From the NCBI GenBank assembly GCA_907163375.1, contig CAJQUW010014330.1:90001-154000 (forward strand): a stretch of 64,000 bases of DNA, written 5' to 3'. A program made the translations under genes and the position numbers. Shown one piece after another: positions 1 through 7,953 of this stretch. This stretch comes from Prostheceraeus crozeri. Its lineage: Eukaryota > Platyhelminthes > Polycladida > Euryleptidae. The notes below the pieces were generated by a model. That model saw only the letters and a list, made by a program, of their open reading frames with translations. It was not told where the DNA came from and made no database searches. Every line of letters starts with the position of its first letter. Within the stretch, counting starts at the first letter, position 1.

Positions 1-612
1 GATCATGATCGAAACGTCTATTTCAAAGATTCAACTGGAAATGTGAGAAGAGAGTTTGCTTTATCTTATCGTCATTTTCAATCTCTACATCATATCATGA
101 AGGACTTGAAATACTTCTATATGAAAAGACATTCACGTATTGGAAATCGCATCTGGCTGCGCGTCAACAATCGGCGAATTCAACTCTATCATTCCCAACT
201 TCATACTAACTTCACATTTCATCAAGGTAGTTGGGAAAAGTATAAAAGGAAGGTACATCGCTCAATTTACTCATTCTTTCATCATGAAGCGCCATCGCTA
301 CACCATCGTCAACATTCTCCGTCGCTTCAGACTCTACACCAAAATCGATCTCACCACATTACACCAACACCTTCCAAACAGCAAGTATTATCCGGGCCGA
401 CCTCAAATGTTAGTGGTGAAGATGAACAATTCACGGAATCTTCAACTCTTCCCAAATGGGACTGTACAGATTCTCGGCGCCCTTTCTCATTCATCGGCGC
501 AGTCAATGCGCTTAGAGCTACAAAGACTACTACGTCGGATATGGAAGAGGGAGAGGTGTGTGATGTCGAATCTGACTGTGGACAATATGGTGATCTCTAC
601 TCAATTGAGTGA
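1..612 (+). CDS. Hypothetical ORF open at the window's left edge
   Basis: This frame is open from base 1 to the stop at 610-612, 203 codons, with the first ATG only at 103 and near-start GTG at 43. The first ~90 residues are rich in aromatic and basic residues and look protein-like; the end is acidic. I do not recognise a family. From base 284 it overlaps the TBP-like gene in another frame, so the downstream half may simply be a shadow of that gene. It could be the 3' end of a Polinton gene that starts outside the window. Confidence 0.25.
   Translation, partial: DHDRNVYFKDSTGNVRREFALSYRHFQSLHHIMKDLKYFYMKRHSRIGNRIWLRVNNRRIQLYHSQLHTNFTFHQGSWEKYKRKVHRSIYSFFHHEAPSLHHRQHSPSLQTLHQNRSHHITPTPSKQQVLSGPTSNVSGEDEQFTESSTLPKWDCTDSRRPFSFIGAVNALRATKTTTSDMEEGEVCDVESDCGQYGDLYSIE
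241..249 (+). promoter_or_regulatory. TATA box for the TBP-like gene
   Basis: TATAAAAGG lies 43 bases before the ATG at 284. This spacing leaves room for a transcription start about 30 bases downstream and a very short leader, as in compact viral genes. It supports 284 over the earlier ATG at 140 as the start. Confidence 0.5.
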
Positions 613-829
613 AAGTGTATCATTTTTGAAGATTCGTACCAGCAGTTACAATTTGTGTTATGAACCCGAACTTTTTCCTGCAGCTCTCATTAGTTGTTGG
701 TTACCTGTGCATGTGGCAATCTTTCATAATAGTAAAGTGATCATTACTGGACTAAAATCTCATGTACAAGCAAATGTGATCCTAGACTATCTCATCGAGT
801 ATGTACGTACCCAGCGGATTGTAAAATAA
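284..829 (+). CDS. TATA-binding-protein (TBP) homologue carried by a Polinton
   Basis: From ATG 284 the product is 181 aa, the size of the conserved TBP core, with two direct saddle repeats (about residues 6-86 and 97-174). Repeat 2 carries the signature YEPELFP (126-132) followed by a strand ending KVIITG (151-156); repeat 1 carries the matching NGTVQILG (58-65). At the four positions where TBP inserts phenylalanines to kink the TATA box (human F197, F214, F288, F305) this protein has P40, F56, F131 and F147, so three are kept. By homology it should bind promoter DNA and recruit TFIIB-type factors in the nucleus; directing transcription of the element's own genes is my inference. An ATG at 140 in the same frame would add 48 residues without TBP similarity, and a TATA box precedes 284. 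The gene converges on the protease gene. I do not know of TBP as a standard Polinton gene. Confidence 0.85.
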   Translation: MKRHRYTIVNILRRFRLYTKIDLTTLHQHLPNSKYYPGRPQMLVVKMNNSRNLQLFPNGTVQILGALSHSSAQSMRLELQRLLRRIWKRERCVMSNLTVDNMVISTQLSESVSFLKIRTSSYNLCYEPELFPAALISCWLPVHVAIFHNSKVIITGLKSHVQANVILDYLIEYVRTQRIVK

Positions 830-857
830 AAAACAATTTTTCCAACATGATGTTTTT
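825..857. terminator. Back-to-back polyadenylation signals between convergent genes
   Basis: AATAAA at 825-830 overlaps the TAA stop of the plus-strand TBP-like gene. On the minus strand, AATAAA (852-857) overlaps the TGA stop of the protease gene. The two convergent transcription units therefore end within about 30 bases of each other. Confidence 0.6.
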
Positions 858-1317
858 ATTTCAAATCATGATAGAACTTACAAATCATTTTTTCATTAGA
901 GGATGGATTACATGAAAAGTTTTGAATAACAGATACAAATCGAGATACATGTAAACGTTTTAAGATGAAGTACAGTACAAAAGCACCACACGTTGATGAA
1001 AGTGGATGTTGTAGTATGCGTTCATTTCGCTGATATTGACGCGTATGTTTTCTCAACCACTGCTGTGTTGGTATATTTGGAGGTTGAGCAAGAGAGTCAA
1101 ATAGTTCACCACGTCGGTCTTCTCCAATAAAGATCGCTTTCCAATGCTCACCGCCTAAATTCTGCGAATGAGTGTTTAGCACAATAAAGATGGGATAGTG
1201 ATTTACTGCAGGTGGTAAGGTATCGAGTGAATAGACATTATCGAAAGCTTTCAACGTCGCTTCGTCTGCATTACGCTGCACTTTAGTCTTAATATCGTCA
1301 GCAGTCAACCAACTCAT
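856..1317 (-). CDS. Polinton maturation protease (adenain/Ulp1-like cysteine protease, PRO)
   Basis: This 153-aa protein has the order of catalytic residues of the adenovirus-type processing protease: His58 in GGEHW, Asp74 in ELFDSL, Gln103, and the nucleophile Cys110 in STCGAF. In Polintons this enzyme is taken to cut capsid precursors during virion maturation. It is slightly shorter than adenain but contains the whole catalytic core. Its start abuts the stop of the major capsid gene (shared base 1317), consistent with a co-expressed virion module. The start is the annotated M before SWLTADD; no disruption is seen. Confidence 0.9.
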   Translation of the reverse strand: MSWLTADDIKTKVQRNADEATLKAFDNVYSLDTLPPAVNHYPIFIVLNTHSQNLGGEHWKAIFIGEDRRGELFDSLAQPPNIPTQQWLRKHTRQYQRNERILQHPLSSTCGAFVLYFILKRLHVSRFVSVIQNFSCNPSSNEKMICKFYHDLK

Positions 1318-2593
1318 TAACGATTATACTGAAGAATCACGTCACGATACTTTGTAATTTCAATATTTGAATCGAAGACTGCATAAATTAATACATTGAT
1401 CGTCTCAGGTAGTGTTCTTTTGAACGTCAAATCCAAACGAATATTATGAGGCACGTTCGCTTGACGATAGGGTGCACTAATATCGCTGTCAGCAGTCAAA
1501 TCAAATGCATAAATAGTATATCCACTCTTAAACTCTTTCATAGTCAGTCCGTTGGTGTCATCCGTATTGTAAAAGCCAAAGACATCCATAAAATCAACAT
1601 AACTGCGCATAAATTGATCCGAAGCAAAATCTGGTTTGTAGGGTGGACCAGGATGACTCACACCATTTACACGTAAAGCAATTTCACTTAACTGATTGCG
1701 TTTAAAATTGAAAGGATTCTTCTTTATATTACCATTAAATGCATCATTTTCAACCATTGCCACCATGAGGAGCTTCGGCGCTTCCGATGGAAAGAGGCCA
1801 TCTTTCATGAAACTCTTTTGATCTTTCGGAATTGTAAAGGTGAGAAGCTTTGTATGCTGAATGGGGTAAATGGCATTTTGGCGGTTAAGGCCTTCAGCAT
1901 GCCCTCTAATGACACTTGGATTCGGTACTACTCGACGAATGTAAAGTGCAATATCTTCCACATGAATTCTAAAATTGTCAACTTTAGCAAATGCATTCAG
2001 CGCAAATTCAGGCTTATTCAATGTCAGCTTGAGTCGCATGCTGGTATTATAGAGTAAAAACTTTGACTGTCTAAAGAAGTCTAAATTCAGCGGACCATAT
2101 AGCTGACATACTTTACTATCTTTAATCATAGCAGATCGCTTTACAAAGCCACTGTTTGTTTCAACATCAAATTTTCCTGCTTCATCTCTGTACCATCCCA
2201 TGGCTTCCATATGACTTTTTTGTGCTGCTGGATGAAACTGTGATACATGATTGAAATATGATTTATAGGGATAATCGCTTTGACCACCTTCCACCTGCTG
2301 CTCTCCAATCGTTAGAGAAACATCGCGAAGTAATGTAGTCAATGTTAATTGTTCAGTCCAACTTTATGTGCATCGTCAATAGCAGTTCCATCTGCTTGCT
2401 GAATTCTAAACCTCAAATCAAGCATCGCATAACTCAAATCTATGTAGTCATCACTACCACCAGGAATAACAAATTCAATGGGGCCAGCATTCTCAGCTGT
2501 TCGAGGATGATAATCTACAATACTTGAACTAAGAATATCTGTCTGTATGGCTTGTTGATCAAACAAACAAAACCCGGAAGTTTTACACTCCAT
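1317..2593 (-). pseudogene. Polinton major capsid protein (double jelly-roll), frameshifted
   Basis: Two adjoining reading frames together cover a Polinton-type major capsid protein of roughly 420 aa. The first (2593 to 2345, 82 aa) has the N-terminal strands ending in a GG-x-DDYIDL segment typical of these proteins. The second (2357 to 1317, about 340 aa) carries the rest, including a YPYKSYF segment and a conserved GFVKR region. The frames are offset by one base near 2350-2357, so an intact protein cannot be made as read; this could be decay or a sequencing error. The protein would form the hexon-like shell of a virion. It lies between the basic virion protein and the protease in the usual structural cluster. 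Confidence 0.85.
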
Positions 2594-2595
2594 GA

Positions 2596-3051
2596 TTAGA
2601 AGTTATAGCAGCGTCGTCGTTTAGCGCCTGATGAATGATTAGAGCCTCTGCGACGTTTGCGTGAATGCCTTTTGACTGAAGATCGCACCTTACCAGCTCC
2701 GCGATGTTTCCTCCTTCCTTTATTCATTCGTTTAGGTGATTTCTTTCCTTGAGTAACACCAGCAAAGGTCTGCTTCAATGTTTTTAAACCGCGTTCCTTC
2801 CCACGATTCAACAAACTGCTCTTAAAACTTCTACCTCTGGAAAGATCACTAGTAACATCACCAGCAAAGCCAACGGCATTACTTAAAACATTTCGTTTTA
2901 AAGATCTACCGACATTGGATATGAGAGGTGCTACAACAGATTTCAGTGCACCAAGTATGCTACCTCCACGTTGGCGGCGAGCACCGATGTAAATTTGTCC
3001 TCCACCACTTACATAGGAGGGTCGTGAATAAAATGAGGCAGTTGGATTCAT
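2596..3051 (-). CDS. Small basic virion-type protein (Polinton)
   Basis: This 151-aa protein has a glycine-rich hydrophobic patch near residues 29-45 (RGGSILGALKSVVAP) and a very basic C-terminus with runs of KRHSRKRRR. The layout resembles small condensing or membrane-active core proteins of adenovirus-like elements (pVI/pX-like), but I cannot assign it to one of them. It sits directly upstream of the capsid gene, 2 bases before its start, which supports a virion role. No defects are seen. Confidence 0.6.
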   Translation of the reverse strand: MNPTASFYSRPSYVSGGGQIYIGARRQRGGSILGALKSVVAPLISNVGRSLKRNVLSNAVGFAGDVTSDLSRGRSFKSSLLNRGKERGLKTLKQTFAGVTQGKKSPKRMNKGRRKHRGAGKVRSSVKRHSRKRRRGSNHSSGAKRRRCYNF

Positions 3052-3092
3052 AGCTCAAACCCTAAACATTGTTAGTTACAACTTTGCATGAA

Positions 3093-4181
3093 TCACTGTC
3101 GATCACTTAGATGAAAGATGTCGGCATGACGCATCCAAGAGTTCATACTTGAAGGATAACCAGTCCATTTAACAAGACACCATTCTTCACCTTGCCGTTT
3201 TTTACATCGAATGATTTTCTCTACCAAATATATTTCACTTTCAGTGACTACCTCAATCTCATCGCGGTAAAAGCTACCCTCAATTTCTTCATTATCGTAA
3301 TCTTTCAACTTGTAGGTGGTCGGAGAGTCTTTTTGATTAATCCTTGATACTGTAAATACCTCCTCTGTCCAATTCGGAAGGTACCCTTTAGCAAAAACAC
3401 TTTTCACTTTTGAGATACGAACTTTATCACCAATTTTCACATCACTTTTCACATGAGTGCGTTTACGTTGGAATGATTCGCGCACTTTATCTACATTGTC
3501 AGCATTTACATCTACTGGTCTGAGTCCAATAGAACGATGGATAGAGTGATTGTAGGCATGGAGTGTATCTTGTAGAACCTTTGTCCAATTTTGTGTCAAG
3601 TTGGCAGTAAAATGTCGCCACAAGCGATTTTTTAATGTGCGATTAAAACGTTCAACGAGTGCAGCTTTATAAGCACTCTTTACACTAAACAACTCAATGT
3701 CATGCCTCTCAAATAATCTTGTCACATGCTGATTTTCAAACTCTTTTCCTTGATCACTCTGAATTCTTTTTGAAATGCGACCTTCTCGAAAAATTGTTTG
3801 GAATGCTTTTGCTACTCCTTTCCCTTCTTTAGTTTTTAAAGGTTGAGCCCACGCATAACGCGAGAAAATATCAATGACGGTTAAAATAAAATTATTACCC
3901 GAGTTATGTTTTGAAATGGAGGCAACATCGCACAAATCTGCTTGCCACTGTTCATCGATGTCATGAACAATATAATGGCGGGTGCGGTACTTCTTTTTCG
4001 CTTGTTTGTGGAGTGTATAGGTAGCCTGACCCTTTAACCATCGTTTCACTTGTGATTGTGGAAGACCACTCGCTTTTGATAATTTCTTGATAGATGCAAA
4101 TCCTGCCGGATGTTTTACATCATAATAGATTGACTTCAAACGTTCAGTCGATGACGACTGACTCTTTTTCCTCCTTCTCAT
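3093..4181 (-). CDS. Polinton integrase (retroviral-type, DDE) with C-terminal chromodomain
   Basis: The long frame reaches up to 4313, but I choose the internal ATG at 4181 because upstream residues look like an antisense shadow of the Cys-rich gene. In long-frame numbering the catalytic triad is D126 (QADLCD), D187 (QSDQGKEF) and E221 (ALVERFNR), and a chromodomain spans about 362-400 (YLVEKI... LVKWTGYP...W). An HTH-like basic region precedes the core. The enzyme would join element ends to host DNA; the chromodomain may steer insertion to marked chromatin. Length and domain order match Polinton INT. The start overlaps the end of the Cys-rich ORF by 38 bases. Confidence 0.9.
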   Translation of the reverse strand: MRRRKKSQSSSTERLKSIYYDVKHPAGFASIKKLSKASGLPQSQVKRWLKGQATYTLHKQAKKKYRTRHYIVHDIDEQWQADLCDVASISKHNSGNNFILTVIDIFSRYAWAQPLKTKEGKGVAKAFQTIFREGRISKRIQSDQGKEFENQHVTRLFERHDIELFSVKSAYKAALVERFNRTLKNRLWRHFTANLTQNWTKVLQDTLHAYNHSIHRSIGLRPVDVNADNVDKVRESFQRKRTHVKSDVKIGDKVRISKVKSVFAKGYLPNWTEEVFTVSRINQKDSPTTYKLKDYDNEEIEGSFYRDEIEVVTESEIYLVEKIIRCKKRQGEEWCLVKWTGYPSSMNSWMRHADIFHLSDRQ

Positions 4182-4359
4182 CTTTTTGTTTTCTTGCCTT
4201 TCTACATTTACAACAACTGCAGCATTTAGCTTTAGCGGTTTTGCGATCGTGTTCACATTGCTTAGGGGTTTCATTATGAGAGCTGGCGCAGCAAGTGCAA
4301 GTGACAACGACATTCACCTCTGGCGGCTCATTACATGGCAAGCAACACATCTGCTTCAT
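4144..4359 (-). CDS. Small cysteine-rich protein upstream of the integrase
   Basis: This 71-aa ORF has about a dozen cysteines in CxxC-like pairs (MKQMCCLPC, CTCCAS, KCCSCCKC), suggesting metal binding, then a charged tail of Lys and Glu. It starts one base after the stop of the 222-aa protein upstream and runs into the integrase start. The tight spacing argues for a real gene; alternatively it could be joined to the integrase by frameshifting to give it an N-terminal zinc domain. I do not recognise a family. Confidence 0.45.
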   Translation of the reverse strand: MKQMCCLPCNEPPEVNVVVTCTCCASSHNETPKQCEHDRKTAKAKCCSCCKCRKARKQKDEKEEKESVVID

Positions 4360-4360
4360 A

Positions 4361-5029
4361 TTAATAGTCTGAGAACATGTATTTCCTAGGAGGAGCTGTT
4401 TTACGTTTTCCTTTTACTAGTTTTAGTGGTGATGTAGATCTACGTCGAGTTCTTCCTCTTGTTTGCTTAGTGAGTGTGGGAGGGGATGTAGCAGGTGACG
4501 TCTTAAACCAATTTGTTGGCATTTTCATCGCCTGAAGCATTGGAGCAGTAGCCACTGTTGAATCAAGTTCTTTCAATGTCTCATTATTTAAAGCAAATTT
4601 TGGCACATTATGCTTTTTCAATAGTTTAAGAAAGTATGACCAACCAGGTGGAACATAGCCCTGACGGCGCTTTCTACGTGTCGCATACTGAATCAAGTCT
4701 TCATAACGTGAAGCATCAATCACTTTATTTTCATCTGTAATGATTTCTCCTGTATCATTTACATTGAGATGGGGTTCAATACTGTTGAAAAGAGATATGG
4801 CATGTGCGCGAGATGCTAAAGGTGTAGCAGTCGATACAGAGTCACGCATCTTATTCTTCAAGTTTTTCAATTGCTCAACAGTTTCCGATTGTAATAATAC
4901 AGCACGATGTGGATCTTTGATGTGAACATTTTGCTGATAATCTATTTCTTTCCTATACATTTGATTTGCAAGAGGTTGCTTTACTTGCTGCATGGCAGTC
5001 AATTGTACATATTCATCCTGAGGACTCAT
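4361..5029 (-). CDS. Polinton conserved protein of unknown function (222 aa)
   Basis: The protein starts with a Gln/Met-rich segment, has a central conserved-looking PPGWSYFLKLLKKHNVP motif at about residues 125-141, and ends with a basic, Ser/Thr-rich tail. Its position between the packaging ATPase and the integrase, and its basic tail, suggest a virion or DNA-binding role. I do not recognise a characterised domain. Frame is intact. Confidence 0.6.
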   Translation of the reverse strand: MSPQDEYVQLTAMQQVKQPLANQMYRKEIDYQQNVHIKDPHRAVLLQSETVEQLKNLKNKMRDSVSTATPLASRAHAISLFNSIEPHLNVNDTGEIITDENKVIDASRYEDLIQYATRRKRRQGYVPPGWSYFLKLLKKHNVPKFALNNETLKELDSTVATAPMLQAMKMPTNWFKTSPATSPPTLTKQTRGRTRRRSTSPLKLVKGKRKTAPPRKYMFSDY

Positions 5030-5053
5030 ATAATAATAATATATAATAAGAAC

Positions 5054-5719
5054 TCATAGTTTGTAGATAATCATGGGAGTTTTCAAAATATCACTTCGAA
5101 ATCTAAATTCTTCCGGACACTCTTGCGTAAAGTCAATGAATAAGTAACCGTATGGTTTTTCAGTAGCTGCTTGAAAAATTTCAATTAAGGCTTTTGATCC
5201 TCTGGGTGCAACTTGGCGCGCTAAAATTTCAAATTGACTTTTATCTCGCGGATTCTTGAAAATAGCATAATAGTGTGTATTCAGGTTTCGTGTACGAGCT
5301 TCTTTTCCATCAGGAAACAAATTTTGTGTGATATAGATGATAAAGCACCTTTTATGGTGTGCTGCGCGAGTGAACATATCTGTAACATCTTTTGAATTCT
5401 TACTTTCTTTTAATAAATCATCCAATACAACAACATCATTAGACTGAAGTTTATCCACTGGAATAATTCCTTCATGTCGAATAAAGTTGCGACTTTGCAA
5501 TTCCTGAAACAGCGACGGTTGATAAATAACATAACACCAAATCACTCGATTGATAGGTTCCTTAAACAACTCCCTTCTTTTATCCAATAAATTCAGCGTG
5601 AAAACAGTTTTACCTGCATGAGATGGACCTGATACAGTCAGAACTTTATCACATTGAAGTCTGAAATCCATTTTATCACTTTGAGATTCAACATTTGCAT
5701 AATTAACGCTTAGAGCCAA
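5054..5719 (-). CDS. Polinton genome-packaging ATPase (FtsK/HerA type)
   Basis: 221 aa with Walker A GPSHAGKT (31-38), Walker B VVVLDD (96-101) and a sensor-like TQN (131-133). This is the arrangement of the A32-like/HerA-FtsK packaging ATPases of Polintons and related viruses, which pump DNA into preformed capsids. The length is typical. Its 5' end overlaps the upstream small basic gene by 17 bases, indicating a packed gene cluster. All key residues are present. Confidence 0.9.
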   Translation of the reverse strand: MALSVNYANVESQSDKMDFRLQCDKVLTVSGPSHAGKTVFTLNLLDKRRELFKEPINRVIWCYVIYQPSLFQELQSRNFIRHEGIIPVDKLQSNDVVVLDDLLKESKNSKDVTDMFTRAAHHKRCFIIYITQNLFPDGKEARTRNLNTHYYAIFKNPRDKSQFEILARQVAPRGSKALIEIFQAATEKPYGYLFIDFTQECPEEFRFRSDILKTPMIIYKL

Positions 5720-6044
5720 AGATATTACCCAATAGGTTGCCCACGGCAGGAGCTATCATTGGAAGTATTGCTGAAAGGAAACCGCCCTTTTGTGTTAGAG
5801 TTTTCCTCTTTCTTTGAAGGGTGACTTTAGGATTGGAGATGAAACGCAATTTCGTAGCATATCGCTTAAGTAACTTTCGTTGTTTTGGCGCTAATTTCTT
5901 CGTCCTCAACTTTCTCACATGAGAAATAATTTCATGAATGAATTTATCGTTGGCATGTCGTATAGCATTGTATCGCTGATTTGCTTTCATTCGTCGGAGA
6001 GCTTGAATGGCTGAAGAAAACTTTTGACTTTTACGTTTCGCCAT
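5703..6044 (-). CDS. Small basic protein with hydrophobic glycine-rich C-terminus
   Basis: 113 aa: a strongly basic N-terminal two thirds (MAKRKSQKF..., KKLAPKQRKLLKRY) followed by QKGGFLSAILPMIAPAVGN, a glycine-rich amphipathic segment. The same design of basic arm plus GGFL-type segment is seen in small virion proteins of adenovirus-like elements. A virion core or cement role is inferred from composition and from overlap with the packaging ATPase. Intact. Confidence 0.6.
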   Translation of the reverse strand: MAKRKSQKFSSAIQALRRMKANQRYNAIRHANDKFIHEIISHVRKLRTKKLAPKQRKLLKRYATKLRFISNPKVTLQRKRKTLTQKGGFLSAILPMIAPAVGNLLGNIFGSKR

Positions 6045-6095
6045 TTTCCGTGTTAGTCTTTGCTAAAACCTATCTTTACCACATTTGCATAGGTA

Positions 6096-6425
6096 CTAAC
6101 TATTGCGACATAAGTGACACTCGAAATGAGCAATGTCACAGTGGTTACATTTGCAAAGTTGAATGCAATTACGTATGAAACAGCGTTGACAAAAAGCATG
6201 CTTACATCTCTTGAAGATGCGCTTTTCATTTCCATCCTTTCGCTTACATACATCACAACACATAGTTTCACCGTTACTGATGTCTATAGCAAGTCTTTTT
6301 GAAGATATGAATTTGCTAGCCTTTTCTAAATAATAGACACATGTACAGAAGGAATATACTTCGAGAGTGAGCAGACATAGCTCGAAAACCAGTTGTGCTA
6401 CAATCAAGTACCACTGCATTTTCAA
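6096..6425 (-). CDS. Membrane-anchored RING-like protein
   Basis: 109 aa. Residues ~5-30 are hydrophobic and likely a membrane anchor. The C-terminal half has a RING-like cysteine/histidine pattern: CDVC, then C-K-H-AFC-QR-C (C-x-H-x2-C-x2-C), then further CxC and CHLC pairs. RING domains bind two zinc ions and usually recruit E2 ubiquitin enzymes. The start overlaps the stop of the gene upstream by four bases. A role in host manipulation is only inference; a structural zinc domain is possible. Confidence 0.5.
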   Translation of the reverse strand: MKMQWYLIVAQLVFELCLLTLEVYSFCTCVYYLEKASKFISSKRLAIDISNGETMCCDVCKRKDGNEKRIFKRCKHAFCQRCFIRNCIQLCKCNHCDIAHFECHLCRNS

Positions 6426-6832
6426 TTTTTCTTTATGGAAAGTTGAATGTGAATATCTGAAATCGCTTCAATCACTAGACTGCTACCATGATGGTTAAAT
6501 GCGTTAAGACGTTCAGCAATTTTTATCATATGTCTTTTAAAAAATTCTTCGGGGTGATCTACCACTTCCATTGAATAAGAAGCAAAATGGAAAGAGCGAC
6601 TTTCCACCTCTTCCTTTCCAAAATGACTAAACTTAATTTTCGCAACTAATCGCGCCATGACAATGCTATCAGAGAATGTATTCATTAACTCTAGAAATAG
6701 AGTGCTAGCATCATCGACCACTGCTTCGATGTCGGTCTCATCTTTATGAAAATTTATCACATAATCTTGAACAGCTCCTTTTAAACTTTGCCTATGAAAA
6801 TGTAATGTTCCGCAGTCGTTTGAGAAAGACAT
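6422..6832 (-). CDS. Free-standing homologue of the Polinton DNA polymerase N-terminal region
   Basis: 136 aa. The layout, with a central FHFASYSMEVV segment, a helix with IAERLNAF, a Gly/Ser turn, and a final strand (IEAISDIHIQLS), matches my memory of the region that precedes the exonuclease domain of Polinton protein-primed PolB. No polymerase motifs follow; the frame ends in a stop and the RING gene begins immediately. It may be a separate replication accessory protein or a retained fragment. The assignment rests on pattern memory, not a search. Confidence 0.45.
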   Translation of the reverse strand: MSFSNDCGTLHFHRQSLKGAVQDYVINFHKDETDIEAVVDDASTLFLELMNTFSDSIVMARLVAKIKFSHFGKEEVESRSFHFASYSMEVVDHPEEFFKRHMIKIAERLNAFNHHGSSLVIEAISDIHIQLSIKKN

Positions 6833-6916
6833 GATCGCCCTTTAACTAACCCATCCATTGCATGAAAACAACTCATCTCATAGTAACATTTATTGAATAA
6901 TGGTAACAAGCATGCA

Positions 6917-7256
6917 TTATAAATCAATGGTTTGAAAGAGATAAAATAGATACAGCTGGTAACTATCATACAGCGAGCAATGATAACCATATAGGACTTT
7001 GGCAGTGCTGAGGTAAGGAGGAAAGAAGCATTGGTTATGAACGTAGCTACTACAACGAACAGACAAAATAGGAACACACAAATCCTTAAAACGTTTCGTG
7101 ACTTCATGATAATGTTGATTCACTCTACTATCCCAAGGCGGGAGCAAAATATCATTAATGACTAGATTGGGAAATACTTTCCTCTCCTTACCAGGATTAT
7201 TACAAAAGATGCGTATAACATTGAAAGCAGCTAACCATCGTTTAAAGTCAATAAGA
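6917..7256 (-). pseudogene. 3' half of an exonuclease-like gene, split by the CACTA insertion
   Basis: Reading on the minus strand from the element edge gives a continuous frame of about 113 residues ending at 6917. It contains LPPWDSRVNQHYH and, near the end, GYHCSLYDSYQLYLFYLF, a motif I associate with a family of invertebrate uncharacterised proteins with an exonuclease-like N-terminus. Its 5' half is at 15083-15293. Taking out the CACTA element together with one copy of its GA duplication leaves the two halves in the same frame. Confidence 0.7.
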
Positions 7257-7380
7257 CACTAGTCGACCAATCTTGGTGATTCTTGATCAATCTTGCCAAG
7301 ATCTTGACAAGCATAACCAAGAAATTATCTTGATCAAGCTTGGTCAAATCTTGCCGCGCAAGATCTTGCCAAGATTAACC
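7257..7380. repeat. Left terminal/subterminal repeat array of the CACTA element
   Basis: Contains repeated and inverted copies of AATCTTGCCAAGATCTTG-like words, including CAAGATCTTGCCAAGATT. The same words, inverted, fill the other end of the element. In CACTA elements such subterminal motifs bind the transposase complex. Confidence 0.75.
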
Positions 7381-7912
7381 AAGAAAACACGGAGATCTAT
7401 ATTCATGGGTATTATTAGCATAATATTTCTACTCAGCATGTAATTAATGATCAAAGAACTTTTCCGAACTTCAAATACGTGTGAAACAAGTAAAATAGGC
7501 AGCGTGACGAGTAAACTCTCCAACAATGATATACAGGATTTCTGTTCGAGGTTGCCAGTAATGTTTGGCGGCTCAAAATGACACCACAACAAATTTCACG
7601 GCAATTATCTATTCAGACAACCTAAACAGTCAAGCTTAATTTACAAGAAGAAAAATGAAAAATTACCAAATAAGAGGGTGCATATCTTCTAAATATCCAG
7701 CTGTACGATAAATTATAGTTCTTTCGATGATGATTTAAAAGCGAAAATATTTTTATATCGTCTTCATGAAACCTCACATGAAAGGCCAAAAATTTTTCCG
7801 TTTATCTTTAAAGTCATTTGTTTATTGCGAATGAAATATGATGAAAAATTGTGATTAGAATCGCGATTTTGTGAGCGATCGCTTTGTTTTTGTTTAAATG
7901 CTGAACCGAAGT

Positions 7913-7920
7913 TATAAATT
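7913..7920 (+). promoter_or_regulatory. Possible TATA box of the BEN-like gene
   Basis: TATAAATT lies 41 bases before the ATG at 7954. Position fits a short leader; no other support. Confidence 0.3.
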
Positions 7921-7953
7921 TAAATCATATAATTTCATGGTCACAATTTTAAA

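Noticed and set aside
6781-7107. 108-aa two-helix membrane ORF on the minus strand
   Set aside because: It overlaps, in another frame, the exonuclease-like 3' half whose motifs are recognisable; its hydrophobicity looks like a shadow.
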